A stretch of 64,000 nucleotides of DNA. Origin: Prinia subflava (taxonomy: Eukaryota > Chordata > Aves > Passeriformes > Cisticolidae). This document shows positions 38,729 to 52,322 of the stretch, in pieces. Location of the stretch: NCBI RefSeq assembly GCF_021018805.1, contig NC_086257.1, positions 19,753,193 through 19,817,192 on the forward strand, given 5' to 3'. Both the position numbers and the translations under genes were made by a program. Under the pieces are notes generated by a model that was given only the letters and a program-made list of their open reading frames with translations, was not told the origin of the DNA and searched no databases. The number at the start of each line of letters is the position of its first letter. Position 1 is the first letter of the stretch.

Positions 38729-41416
38729 GCACTTTCACTTTATATGAAGAGAAGATAATGAGAGAAAGGAGCAAATGCAACCTGTGTGAGAGCCCAGGTA
38801 CACAGGAGGTGGTGAGCCCCATGTGAGCAGAGGACACTGCCCAACCCTGCAGTGCCTGGGGGCTCCTCTCAGTTTGAATTTACAGGACAAACAGGAGGAA
38901 TTGTCAGAGTACCCAGGTTTGATCTGCAACACACAACAAAGGAGCATAAAACAAATATTCCAGTTTCTACCTGGAGAAGCAAAAGGCAGTTTAAAGAGAT
39001 GCATTTTTCTTGATTAATCTTGAAGTGATACTGGGCAGAGATGCCTAACCTGTTCCTTAATGTATCCCTTCCCTCAAACTTCTTATCCTCAGGGAAAGGA
39101 AAGGTTTTACACTCAAATGCCAAACTCAGGATATCAGTTGCATTCCTTTCTCTCGGTTTCTAAACATGCCTGCTTTTCTAAATATTTTGTGTTTATGTTT
39201 GAACAAGCCTGCCCTAGCTGTAGACCAGTCCATGAGCCAGAGTTCTGTTAATCTTCCCCAACACATTTTCTTTCTTGAGGAGAACAGAAACACCAAAGGC
39301 TTTAATCCATTATTATCTGTGAGAAAGGTGGAGCAAGGCACCAAATGTTCACCTAACTGAAAGGTGGAGATCATAATTTTCAAATAACATCTACTTCTCC
39401 TCTGCTGCTGGAGCTAGAGCTCTGCTTCGCCCAGGCACACTGCCCCAGCTCCTGGAGCCAGCTTCTCTGTCACTGCCCCTGCTTTTCCTTTGAGCTACTG
39501 AGCCACATAAATGTGGTTTTGCCATTTGAAAGTGCCCAGTCTGTGGAGGAGCAAGGTGTTTGCCTGACTTGGTCTTGTGTGGGAGAGTCTCCAAGCTGAC
39601 AGACGATGCTCTCTCATCCATCTGCTCTCTCACCCTTCCTGGGAGGGCAGTGCATGTTGGAGTGCTCCAGCCCAGCAAAGAGCTGCACACATTTATTTAC
39701 TGTTTCAAGCACACAAACCCCACAGAGAGAGACTCAGGGTTTCCCTAAATGCTCCCCCATGAAATAAAGGATGAGTACAGTCAATGGGAGCTCTTGGGAG
39801 CGCTCCACACGCGCTGCTGTGTGATTCACCTGTTTATCCACAAACAATCTCTGTGTTTCTGCAGCAAGCACAACATCAATCTCTTTACAGGGTGTAAAAC
39901 CAGAGAGCCCTCTGGAGCATCTAGAGACTTGGCTCCAGTCCACCTCTCTCCTTTTCCAGAGATGGAGGAGGAATAAATGATGGGTTCAACACCAGGAGTG
40001 TTGGTTGACAAAGAAATCTCTTTCCAGAAAGACTCCTGCAGACAAAACCTTGCTTATAAAAACCCATTACAAAAAATACACTTTGTTGCAACTATTTTTG
40101 TGCATGCTCAAGGATGTCACCATGTGGAAACAATCCTGTAGTTTGTGTATATATTTACATATGTCAAGGTGTGGTGTACCAAACCCTTGAGTCTGGAGTT
40201 CCTGTTCTACTAAAGAGAACAAAATCAGTGTCCCTGAGAGGATCTGTGGCCTCCAACTCCCTTATACAGATGGCCTTGAAAATTCTAGTGTAAAAACATG
40301 ATATAATACAGCTGTAAGAAATTTCAAGAAGGCTTTCAAAAGCCAATACTTTCCACAGTTAATACACAAATAAAAATAATACACACAATAATTAATACAA
40401 GGCCAAAATTAATAGTTATGGAAATCCAACAGCAAGCACTCTATTGAAGAAGAAAAGAAGCATACTGCTTTGGATTCTGAAAGAGCAATAGTTATTTATG
40501 CAAATTTGCACTGCAGTAGTTATTTCTAAATACTATCATATACTTGTTTCATATTTACTGCTACTTACTCCCTTTAGACACTCCAGTAATTGAGTTGTCA
40601 TTATTGTAAAATAGACCTTTTACTTTTTTAATTCTAAAATAAGTGTCTAAATGACAGAATAATACGATTATGTTGGTAGAATACAGTTTTCTGTTTCCCC
40701 AAAGCAAAGATTTCTACTGCTAGCAGGGAGTAAATAAATGAGATGGAAGGATGGAGAGTGATTACACCTGTTGTAACTAATTTCCAAGTAGGTTTCATGT
40801 CAGAAGCTGGGTTTCCAGGGAAATGACCAACCTACTACTACACCAGGTAATTTTTCTTGTTTCAGATGGAATGTTTGCAACATAGTCATAAATACAAATT
40901 AAGTTACAAAATAAATTTAAATACATCTGGACATGGTATTTTAGGAGCCAGTGAAATTCAATAGCTCAGATTCTGTTCAACACAGAAAATATTTCAGTAA
41001 AGGAAGTAAAACTAAAGCTTTCTGTGTCCAAAACTGCTCCCATCTAAAAATATCCCATTCTATACAGACTATAGAATAAGTTGCATCTCAAGAGGTGCTG
41101 CTGAGTATATGGCAAATACTCCTGCAAAAGGCCCCATTTTAAAACAGGAGCAGCAATAATCCCATGAATATCTTGGGGTACACACAGCCCTGCAGGTGCC
41201 TTCCAGACCCATCTCCCTTACTGTCACCAAGGTGTCACCAAGGTCCATTAGCTACAGATTCCCCATGTAAGAGTGGAAACAAAGGCTGAGCCCATCGTTT
41301 ATGAACCCATTCCAGAAGAACAAGAGAGCAGCAGCTCATAGGAGAAGGAAAATGCAGCTGTTCAGGAGAGGAAATAAACACAGACATTCTGCCTCTGGTG
41401 AGGAGTTCCCTTGCAG
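38729..41416. other. Gene-free stretch upstream of the candidate exon
   Basis: No supportable gene. Around 39390-39900 a GC-richer part has short frames on both strands. A 12-bp tandem repeat (GTCACCAAGGTG type) lies near 41222-41245. The 110 bases before 41417 form the presumed intron end and are open in the exon's frame back to a TGA at 41302. Confidence 0.55.
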
Positions 41417-41576
41417 GAGGCTACAAAATACCAGAGAATACAATGAACACAATCTGTGAACAGAGTGGAGAGGCCCTGTTTGAAATTTCAGAGAAGTATT
41501 TAGATTACCTGAACAAAGATGCTCAAGATCTCTACACTGCCTTTGACGAGAGGGGAGAACTTCCAGGAGTGGAAAG
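41417..41576 (+). CDS. Candidate protein-coding exon of unknown gene
   Basis: A 160-nt block is preceded by TTCCCTTGCAG and followed by a strong donor, AAAG|GTGAGC. The frame is open throughout and back to a stop at 41302; the first in-frame stop downstream is the TGA inside the donor site (41578-41580). The peptide begins GGYKIPENTMNTICEQSG and runs through EISEKYLDYLNKDAQDLYTA to FDERGELPGVE. It is acidic and lysine/glutamate-rich with regularly spaced Leu/Tyr/Phe, as in amphipathic helices. The exon starts after the first base of a codon and ends after the second, so it is not a symmetric exon. I do not recognise the family. It could be a real exon on the plus strand, a decayed exon, or a lucky open frame; splice context and composition favour an exon. 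No other convincing exon of the same gene was found in the window. Confidence 0.45.
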
Positions 41577-42902
41577 GTGAGCTTGGGGAAAAAAGCCAAG
41601 GTTTTAAAGCCAAATGAGGCTCATCTTCTGCTGAGAGACATCAGACATAATGGCCTGAAATCCAAAAATACAGGGTGAGGTCCTGTGACCTCCACAGGCA
41701 GGAGATGTGAGTAACCTCCCCTGTCAGCCCCCCTGGCCCCAGCAGCTGTGTGTGCCCAAATTCACCAAGTCAGCAGCAACAGCAGCTCTCCTTTAAAGAG
41801 TCTCTGTGGAACATTTTAATTAGTTTGGTCTTATGGCTTGTCTAAAACACTTCTGATAGCACAGTGTACACTAAAGCAGCGTTATGAATGTCTAAAAATA
41901 TAAAACCTAATTATGGTAGCTCTGCAACCAGAGTAATGAGAAGTGAGTGTGACTGATAAGCAGTGAGACAGGCTAACGAGCTGAAGCACTGCAGTTCAAA
42001 GGAAAACAGAGGTCCAAAGGAAGCACCTGTGGTATTGCTTGGGGGGAGATATGTGGACTAGGAAATACGAACACACTGCATTTAAAAAGATATGGTACTA
42101 AATGGACACACAACATTGCTAATTATTAGAGCGGATATTTAGCATATGGGCAAAATAAATTGTTAACAAGGATGTGTAAGACTGAAGATGATTGCTAAGA
42201 AAAATGCAGCTGGTGTGGTGAATAAGAAATGACCTGCAGTAGATAGGAGAAAGCTGTGAGTCCAAGTGCTTGGATTCATTCTGCTGGGCAGCAGAGCTCA
42301 CTGGAGGCTGCATGGCCACCATGCACAGTGATATTTCTGAGCACTTATTCTGGAGCAGCCAGCGAGGCAGAGCTGCCAGGATGAGAGACAGGGAAGAAGT
42401 CAAAGCAGACATGAATGAGAAACAGGAACAGCAGGATAAATGATGATTTTGCCTTTCTTTTTGTAAGGGACATACTCTATCACATCAGTTCATGCATCCA
42501 CAGCTGCAACACATTTCCTGCTGGACCGTCAGCATCTGACCTGAACCTTGCAGAAATGCTTGCCACCAAACAAGGCAGCTGCCCAGTGAAACACCAATGA
42601 AGCTTCTGTATTCATCCAGACTTTCCCAAGCTCATCAATTACTGATCAATTCATACTCTGTGAGAAACAGTGAAAGCAAAGCATTTAGTAGCAACTTGAT
42701 TGTTCTACTGCTAGTACCAACTTTATTGTTCTGCTGCACATAAAAATTGCTGTAAAAGAAAACAAAACTCTGTTATACAGAGGATGGCAAAAGCACAGGA
42801 ATGTTCCTGCCATTCTGCTACAGCCAGCACCTCACAGCAAGTTTTGTGTCTGCAGGTCTGGGCCTAAAAAAGGCACATCAGAGTTCACCCTCCCACAGAA
42901 GT
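41577..42902. other. Gene-free stretch
   Basis: Presumed intron if the preceding exon is real. No other exon-like block was found. The 61-codon frame at 42415-42600 lacks splice context. Confidence 0.55.
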
Positions 42903-43085
42903 ACAGAATTGCAGAATCACAGAATCATTTGGGTTGGAAGGGACCTTAAAGATTATCTTGTTCCAACCCCTGTCATAGGCAGGGACACCTTCCCCTAGCC
43001 CAGGTTTCTCCAAGCTCCATCCAACCTGGCCTTGGACACTCCCAGGGATGGGGCAGCCACAAATTCTCTTTACATCCTGTTCCTT
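42903..43085 (-). mobile_element. CR1 LINE 3'-end fragment (longest copy)
   Basis: On the plus strand AGAATCACAGAATCATTTGG and GTTGGAAGGGACCTTAAAG start a clear reverse complement of the common avian CR1 3' end. It continues through TTCCAACCCCTGTCATAGGC, AGGGACACCTTCCCCTAG, CATCCAACCTGGCCTTGGAC and GATGGGGCAGCCACAAATTC to CCTGTTCC. About 183 bp are retained and the order of segments is intact. Only the 3' untranslated part is present, with no ORF2, consistent with the severe 5' truncation typical of CR1. It is the least diverged of the three copies and the strongest evidence that the window is avian. Confidence 0.95.
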
Positions 43086-46000
43086 TTACCTTTGGATTGT
43101 TTCTATGTGGTTAAAATACAAAAGCAAGGGGACTCTTTTCTATGTCCATACAGCACATGGGGGATGGAATGAAATATGGACAATGCTTGATGAGATTTCC
43201 TTTGCTTAGCTTATCCAATTTGCATTAACAATAATGCTTTTTCTTGTTCTTGCTGGTCTCCTGAAATGGTTGTCACAAGTTATATAATCAAGTATTAAAC
43301 GGTGCATATATATATTTGTTTTACTTCTCAGATTGTGCGGATGAAGATTTTAACCTTACCAAGTATCAAAGCTGTAGACAGAGTCCTATTTAACAATATT
43401 CAGTAACTTTCTTACCCTGCTGCCTCCACACTGGTATTTTTAGCTCAGTGCTGATTTTCCAATCTGTCTAGGCTGTCATTCAAGACATGGGGAATACCAG
43501 AAATGGTGCATTCTGTTTTGACAGTACCCCAGACGTTTTTTTTTAAAAAAATAACCAAGGAAAAGTCTTTACAGCATTGTTTGAAAATATCAAATTTCCA
43601 TAGGGGTTAATAGAGCTTCTTCCCATATACAATTTATTCACTAAGAAGTTTCATGGCTTTTATGAGGCTATTCACCTTCCTGGTTAATAGAAAATCTGTA
43701 CTTACCATGGCAACCCCTATATCAGATGGCTTTACAGTAATACCCTGGAAATATACCATAGATTTTTTTCAGTCTTCATAATCGATCTGGTCATAAATGT
43801 CACAGTAACTTGTCATTAAACCCTCCCCTCCTGCACCCCTGGTGTTGTTGATCCCTGAGCCTCTCTGCTCCCTGTGCACAGCTGCATTGTTCTGCACGCA
43901 GCCTTTCCCAAAGCTGTCACCTGCCAACCCTCAGTGACCCACCACGGGCAGCTGGTGACAACAGGCAGGTTCACTCACACCCACTGGTCACAGCAGTGAT
44001 CACTGCCAGACAACCAAGTGCAAGAGAAAAAGGGAGAAAAAAAGGAAAATATTGCAGTTTAGTAGCTGGCTCAATTATTTGTCTGTGTTCCTCATGTGAC
44101 TCCTTGGATTCCATGTCAGGCTCATCAGTTGGGTGACACTGGGAGAGGCTATTTTGGGAACAGGACAGACCTGCCTCTCACCAACAGCATCTGAAAGAAA
44201 TGCCCTGGTGGGCCTGATGGGTTTTGGGCCTGAAGGGTTTTGGGCTTGAGACATTTTAGCCTGCTGGTAGCTGCTAACTCCTTTCACAAGGGAAAAGTTT
44301 CTTAGGAAAGATTCTCCCCAAAACAATCTTGGTAAAACAACTATCCTTCACCAAAACAATCTTTCTCTGGGTGGTGTTTGCCTTTCTGGTTCTCAGAGGA
44401 AAACATTTTGGCTGTTTCTCTAATTTGACCAATGGGACTGGGGAGGTGTCAGTCCTGTTCACCCATCATGTTGAGTCTGTATCAAAACACCTTGTAAAAT
44501 TAGACAATTAAAGTTTGTTTATGCCTTTTGCCTTCTGAAATATTTGGAGTCTTTCATCTTTTGTTCGTGTCCTACAGAGACAGCCCTGTGCAAAGTGAAT
44601 CCAGGAGATGGGGTGGAATTCAGATTTCATCAGCTCCTGACTGCCAAGAGACTCCCAGGGTATTGCAGGCCTAATTCCTGCTGCCTTGCACTGCAATTGG
44701 AAATGTGAGTGCAAAATGCTACCACATCAAAATTAGTGATGCATTGACATTGACCGCAGAGAGGGGAAAATGCCAACAGAAGGGGAAATATTGGAACCTT
44801 GCATGGATTTTGAACAATTTTTTTTGTAATTTGGAAATACAACGAGATAGAGGTGACATTTTGCTAAGGGAAACAGTTAAAGTCAGTATCTAAAATGGGG
44901 AAAATATTTAAAATTTTCTGAATTAACTAGGAGCTAAATGAAAAGTTTATGCAATTCATTTAGAAAAAAAAAAATAAGGTACTTCAGATAAAGGCACAAA
45001 AATTGAATATATTCTTTATAAGATCATGCACTGCAAAACAGGGCATAGGAAAAGGAGGAGGGTCACACCCTAAAAGATTCTGAAATGTATGTAATACACT
45101 GCAACCCTCCAAAAGCTGTGTAGCAGAAGTAAAACATATTTCATCTGCATATCTGGGGGTACTGACTAAAGTCCAGACTGCTAGAAGTATAGAACTATTA
45201 ACAAACTCTTTATCCAAAATGTTAAATTCATCTCATCTTATTCTTTTTCACATTATTTAAATACCCAGCAGTGCTGTGGTATCAATGGCAGCACAGCTGT
45301 TCTGGAGCCAAGGCAGAGTAATTCAGGAGGGAATCAGATCCACTGTGTGCCCATTGCCCTCTCTGTGGACAACTCATTATACTTACATTAATTAAGAAAA
45401 AGATTGTTAAATACGTAAAATTTTAAATTTTAATATATTTAGACCAGAGTAGTGAAACTGCCCAAGGTTCACAGTACTTAAAAGAAAGACACTTTACAAT
45501 GAGAGAAAATAAAAAAGTTCCCAGCTGGAGAGCCTTGACTTTGTTTGGATCTCATAATTTGAGGAATCATTTTCTAAAATTACTTCTTGTACAGTAAAAT
45601 GACAATGATTGGGCTTGCTATGTTACAGTCTCCTGCCGTGCAAAACATTCACTCAGAGGGCTCAGGATAAAAAGGAGCTGCTTTACAAATAATAACAGCT
45701 TAACTATCATTTAATAGCTTCAAAAACATCATACTAGTTACAAACCCTATGGAATGAGGACAACTAATTTCAGCATCTCAGTTGTTGTCATGTTTAATCA
45801 TTTTCTAATGCTGGTGGCTGTTTTGGTTTGTTTCTTTGTTTTTAATTGCTGGAAATTTTTAATTCCTGGTTCAAACAGCTTAATTTCATAGTTTTTAGAT
45901 TAATCAGAGATCACTTGAGGGGGAAAAAAAATTCCTGAAGTTCATCAGCATGAACTGTAGCATTCAGTAGCAAGGAGAATCAATGTAATTTTGCAGGAAA

Positions 46001-49000
46001 GCATTTTGATTCTACCTCCCTGAGCAATGTGGCTTCAAACTCTAACACTTGAATGTAATACTGGGAGGATTGCCTGGCTATGTGACTTTCAGGGATTCTT
46101 TGCTTAATTTACAGAGCTGATCTTCACTGCCAGGACTCGGGTTGCATCAGCTCCAGGGCTGGTGTGCTTAAAGGAAAATAACTCTCTTGCTAGAACAAAA
46201 GTCATCTCCTGGCCTTGAGTTTTCATCCACACTCCAGGGAAATTTGCCTGCCCATGTCCCCTGACTGCCTCATGCACTAATGCCTCCTTCTGGAAATATT
46301 AAAGTACATATACATCATTTTGGTGAAGAAATTCTGAGAAAACTGCTAGCAGAATTCAAATACAATGTGAGAATGTGAGCTACTTATGAAAAAAAAAGAA
46401 ATCTGTGAAGAGATCCTGTTCCCTGCTTTCTGCCCAGAATTTCTACTTGTTCATAAAAGTTGATTTTTTTAATATAATTTTTTTTCCCAATATCTTGATG
46501 GTCACTCTGAAACAGTGGATGTGGTGAGAGGTGCTGCTAGAGGGGTGTGTGGTACCCAGCTGGGCAGGGGAGCACCAGAGCTGCCCTCACCACACACCCC
46601 AGCTGCTCAGATGGGTGGGAGCAGTGCTCAGAGCTTTAGAAACCTTCATAAATAAAAACTTCAGCCTTCAACAAGTCAAGCAGACAAAGCAATGGGGTTT
46701 ATTTCACCCCTATTTGAATGCAAATCAAGTGTTTGACCCGATAAATAATTGTGATTTCCCATTTCCTACGTGCTGAGGGACCCAGAGCTTCCCACCCCAT
46801 TAAAGGAGATTGTGTTTAGGGGACCTCTACCCAGCTCTAAGAAAGGGGATTTGTCAGGGTCATTCAGTCATCCCCTCAGCATCTTTTCAACCATGGCATT
46901 TTACCACTGCCTTTTTGTTTTACAGTCTCCCTAAGTAAAGGAGAAAATAAGAGATATTTTCTTGTGGTTCTAGAATGGCACATTTTTCTTTTATTTATAT
47001 ATAAATACAATCTTACCTGGGCTTATCTGCAGGACCAGCTTGGAATTCAAGGTCTATCCAGACATTATTTGGACATCCAACAATAAATCCCTGAGTCTAA
47101 GCTTCTATGTATGTGCAGGACCTTTACATTATCTGTAATCCCACTAGCAATAAAAATATTCATAAATCACTTCTGTGAACACAAAAGTGCTGAGAACATT
47201 TGTAAAGGTCCAGAAACTCTCAGATCCAGTTCTCATACTGAGGGCTTCCATCACAGGTACAGCATCCCTACTCCTATAATTAAAAGTGCCCACATGTCTC
47301 CTCACACCATCAGCCTCCCTCAGCCTGTCCACCAGCTGCAATCCTTTCCCAGGGTTTTAACACTGTTAAACAAAATTATCTATATCAAGGCAGTCTTTGT
47401 TCACACCTCACCAAATACAGCAGCAGGTTCAGCAAGGCAGGGATGCATATGAGACACTGACTCATTTAAAATTATTCTTTGTTAGATAAGAATCCTCAGT
47501 GGACCCTTTTCCAAACAAATTTCTGCACTGAAACATATCTGGGGATGCTCAACCTCATAATTGGAGCATTCCATGTAATAGAGAGGAGAATGAAGGTATT
47601 AATGTTTTATTTAGTCTGAAATGAGTTGTTTCAGTTGCAGCTACAGTGACATCAACATCTTTGATTCTTATCTCACTTTCAATGGCTGTAAACTGGTTCA
47701 TTTCTACTGCTCTACTCTGATTTGATATTTATCTGATCTAGGTCAGAATCTGGCCTAGTGGGATCTTAGGAAAAGTAAAGCAGCCCAAAATTTACTCCTG
47801 ACTGGTCTATCTCTCATGCCACTGAAAATATGCTTATCTTTAAACAATATATTTCACATTTCTGTAACTTTATTTCATTATTTTAGAGCTTGTCATTGTC
47901 ATTCCTGGCAGCTTGTCCCCCCCAAAATGCTTTAGCTCTTTTGACACTATTACACTGTTAAAATCTTGATGAACTCTTACATCTTATAGTATTGGCTTTA
48001 TAAAACATGAGGCAAATGGTTGTGACTTGATGCTGAGAAAAGCCTAAAAACATCAAAACACGTGCAAGGAGTTTATGGAAAATAGAAGCTGCCACTCAGT
48101 ACTCCAGAATTACCTGTATCCTTAAACTAGAAAAATCCAGGATATCCATCCTAGTGGGGAAAATAAACCAGAGCATCTAAAGAACAAAATAGAACCCTGC
48201 ATCTCTAGTTAGTTCCCTGTTCATTTTGAGTTTATATATGCTCAAGGGACTCTTTCAGTGTTAAAACATAACTCACAGAAGACACAGGAGATAAAAGAAG
48301 CTGAAAAATTTTGATGGAATATTTCTCAAAGGGAAAATTTGTTTTTGAAAGTCTCTTTTTAAGCCTTCTTTAAACCTCTAGGTCCTGTGCATTGTGCTTT
48401 TCTGTAATTTCTTCCCAATTTTGATTTTCACTGGTCTTTTTACAGGCTGTGAACTCTCTCAAGCATTTCAGATCTGCCTTCTTCATCTTTTTTAACCTGA
48501 GGGCTTTAAAACTCTGGAAAAAAAATATTAAAAAATAAGCCTGGAGATAGACAGAGGAACAAAAATGGTCACTGGGTGTCTTGAGGAAGGTGAGAAAATA
48601 GATTTTTATAGAAGAAAGAGAAGGGTGGTAATTCCAAGAGAAGAGTGAAGTTACTCACCATTTCCATCATCCAGAAGCAAATTATTTAAGGGCAAAATTC
48701 ACATCAAATCATGACTCTGAAGCTGCTTGGGTAGTGAATATATTTTTATAGACCCATGAAGAGTTTCTGCTATTCCATCTTTTGAGCCTCTAAACCATAC
48801 AACTCCCAAACAAAAAATTATAATCCTTCATCATCGTTCTCATTTTATTTGTGTGAATTTATTCACTGAATTGTGCAAGAAGAGCCAAAATCACCTGGCT
48901 GGTTGGGAGACTAATGTGAATTGAGTCCCCCCTCCCTGGTTTGGTTCTCTGGGGCTCCGAGCCTGGGTTCCCTGGCTAGTGCTCCTCTGCTTCAGCTGGC

Positions 49001-52000
49001 CACCCAGAAGCCCTGGCTTCACTCAGAGGTTGAATTTTGGCTCTCAGTCCATGGTGGAAAGCTGCAGACCCAGAGATTTTGTTACAAAAAGCAGGATTCT
49101 GGAATTGCTGCCTCTGTGCAGGGCAGCCAGGAACAGGCCTTGGGGGTCTGCAGCCCCCAAATCCACCCCAAGATCCTGGATTTGAGGGTTACCCTTTCCT
49201 GAAAGGCTCAAGAAATCCCATTTCACACTGGAACAAACAAGGAAAAGCAACAGGGAAATTGTGGTGTTTGAGTGGTTTGGAAATTGTTTTTTCAGGTAGT
49301 CTTTTCAAAATAACCTAATAGACAAGAACTGAAGAGTTTTTAGGAACTTTAGTTAAAATTGACTAAAATTCAAAAGGCTCAGAGATTCAAAACTAATTTG
49401 TTACTCAGCCATCAGCTCCTCCTGCTCTTCAGCAATCAGTTTCACTGCAGGTTACTGATCCACTGCCTTGATTAAGCTAATGATGAAATGGAGATAGTTG
49501 CTTTTTTTGCCTGTATACTCAACTGCAGAAGGAACATGTGATAGCTGTAAATTATTTATTATTTGGAGGTGAGGGGATGGCAATCAGTAACAGCACCATT
49601 TGTACAGATTATTCTCCTCTGCTTTGCTGAGGTCTAATGGGAGCAATATTTGATTATCTGACGGATCATTTCAGATGTGACTGTGCAAAAACTGTGCAAG
49701 ACTCAATGTGCTTCAAACAGCTTGTAAGCTCTACTAAATTAGCTTTAGGACCACAGCATGAGGAAACTAACATAGGGATTTCATTATAGGAGTAAAGCAG
49801 ACTTTCAAAATAGGAATATCAGTAGTAATAGCCTACAGTTTAAGAGATACTCTCTTCTTGCAAACAGATAAATTTCAAAAAGGCATACAGGAGAACAGAA
49901 CAGGAATATTGTGGTAGAAACTGTAGAAAGCTGATTTTTTAATAAATGTTATCTCTTTTATAAATCTTGAGGCATCAGCAAACACCAGAAAAGCAGAGGT
50001 TTTTGCACATCCCACACCCTGATGCACCAGTGTCACCTTTACAGGACTCCCTATGCCCCTGCTTTGCCCCACTGGGGGTTTGTGCCCATCCCTGACCACC
50101 TTTCCCCCCAGAAAATCCAAAAAAGCAGCATGGAACACGTTCCCAGCTCAGGAGGACAAGGAAAGCAGCAGCACTCCGTCTGAAACTCCCATGGAACAGC
50201 TTTTAAACATTATTATTCCTCTTAATTATTCCTCTTAATCTCAGGGTGAGTTTACTTCTTAGAATCAATAGTTTTAATTCCCAAGTTTTCCAGTGAAGAA
50301 TAGATAATGGAAAATTCTGGACTAATTCCTCTCAGAGGTTGTGTAACTCAGTTGCATATTTCAATAGATTCATGAATAATGACTGACAGCATCTAGCAAA
50401 CACAAGAGGAAAAAGGACAAATAAGTCACAAGAAAATCCAAGTTCGTTTTCAAATTCCACCAAAAATGCCTGTAATGGCACCTCCTTTTAACCCAATTAC
50501 TTAACTATTATAAATTACATAATTATATTTGTTCATTATTTTTGTTCTGCACAGTACTAGTAAAAGAAAACCTGGTTTGCTTGTTTGGAAGAACAGTTTA
50601 AAAAGTTTATTTGCCTACAGTAGTTAGGTCTGGAGGTCTTTCTGGCAACATATTACTTGGGTTCTTGGAAAACAGTGAGTTTTTTCACAAGTAATGGAAA
50701 TGTGAATGAATTTATACATTATAAATAAAAATATTTCCAGTCATTGTCTCAAATATGTTATAAGAACATTAGGGTTATAATTCCAGAATATGTTTATGAG
50801 AATCCATAAAGGAATAAATAAACCTGGTAAAAAAAATTGACCAATTTAGTTCCAGTGGGGGAAAAAAAATGTTCTAGCACAAATTCACAACTTAGTCACC
50901 AAGAACACTGATTTTAAAGAATATTAGGAGAGTGAAGAAAGAAACTGATTTCCATTATTACAATTTCTAAATGGAATATCCTTGGGCTCAATGCTGATTT
51001 ACTGTTTTAAATGTTAATACATTTATCCCTGAAAAAAATTTCAATATTACCTAGCACAACAGTTTGCAAAAAGTTGAAATTCTCATGAGAATTTCAGACT
51101 GAAATCGCTGAATATCACAAGCACCCAGAATTGTGATTTTTTGCAACAAATCACTTCAAGACAAATTAAAAATAGATTTCAGTCTGAAAAGATAGAGAAT
51201 ATTAAATGAGCAGGTGAAGAGCAACAGGTGCAATTGAGCTGCCTCCTCCTGAGACACAGGGCAGGGGCAGGAGAATGGTCAAAGAGATTTTCAGGAGTTT
51301 CTCTTCCCATCTCTGCTGGAAGCAATACCCCACAGAAGAAAAGAAAGATTCACATGTCCTCTGTCTCCCTGACCCACATTTTCTTTTTGAGATAATGCCA
51401 ATTGTTCTGCGTAAAATAATGGGGGATGAGGGAAAGGGAAAGAAAACAAGCTCTTCTATTTCAATGCGAGGCTTTCAGGGAGATGTAGCATGAATATTTC
51501 ATGCTCACACTCTCATCTATATGCTCAGCTTCCTAGCTGACACTATAGTTTCCATGATGTCCTTATAAAAATGGAAATGAGCACAAATATAAAACCTCGT
51601 GAACTTACTTGGTGCAAAAGGAAACCTACTCATGAATTAAGTTTACAAAAAGAAATGAAGACGAAGAATTTCAGCAACATTTAAAGTAAAAAAAAAGGGC
51701 AATCTAACAGCATATTTAGTTTGGGATGAGAACTGAGAGTTTTAGAGATTTGGTTTTAAAAAAAACCCAAACAAATCAGCGTGGAATAAAATAAAGCACA
51801 GAATAAAATCATGAAATATTGCAGAAAAACAATCAGTTTTTCAGACCTTCAGTTTAACATTTCTGCAACAGAGCCAGTCTTTATTGCCACTACATGTTTT
51901 TCTGCCCTGTGTAAAGCAGAGTTTGATCTGGGATAACCTGGACATAAATGAACTTTGACCTAATTGAACCAGGCCTTTCTAATATGTACAAAAATCAATA

Positions 52001-52193
52001 TGTGCCATTTAGTTAATAGGAAAATACAACTAGGATAAAAATAATTTTAAAAAATCACAAGCAAACAAACAAAAAAACCACCCACAAACCTGCAAACACA
52101 TCTGTGTGTGTACTGCAGAGCGCTGACCAAAAATATTAACTCAGATTTAATTAACACATACTAATGCTTGTATCTGTCTTTGATTTTTCACAG
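43086..52193. other. Gene-free stretch
   Basis: No supportable gene. It contains a 16-bp tandem repeat at 44210-44251 and small AT-rich blocks. A GC-richer patch at 48920-49200 has frames on both strands with no recognisable product. A/C-rich sequence at 52050-52100 precedes the terminal-exon-like block. Confidence 0.58.
44210..44251 (+). repeat. 16-bp tandem repeat, about 2.6 copies
   Basis: GGGCCTGATGGGTTTT (44210-44225), GGGCCTGAAGGGTTTT (44226-44241), then the partial unit GGGCTTGAGA. One mismatch separates the two full copies. Confidence 0.9.
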
Positions 52194-52322
52194 GAAGCAT
52201 TGGAGAATATAATTAACGTTCCAAAAATAGATGCAAGTTCAGAACACCATTATCTTGAAGAATTTAATTGGTGTTACTATTCTATGAAATGCAGCAAAAT
52301 GCCATTTTTTTCAATAAGTTGA
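52194..52322 (+). CDS. Terminal-exon-like block, unassigned (weak)
   Basis: A plausible 3' splice site precedes this block: TACTAAT at about 52158 resembles a branch point, followed by a TGTCTTTGATTTTTCACAG tract. From 52194 the frame GAA GCA TTG is open for 42 codons (EALENIINVPKIDASS, then EHHYLEEFNWCYYS) to a TGA at 52320-52322. AATAAA signals follow at about 52404, 52466 and 52508. The peptide has no family I recognise and ends in a less protein-like part. A direct splice from the candidate exon at 41417-41576 would put it out of frame and hit a stop after six codons, so the two are not adjacent exons in this frame. It may well be chance. Confidence 0.2.
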   Translation, partial: EALENIINVPKIDASSEHHYLEEFNWCYYSMKCSKMPFFSIS

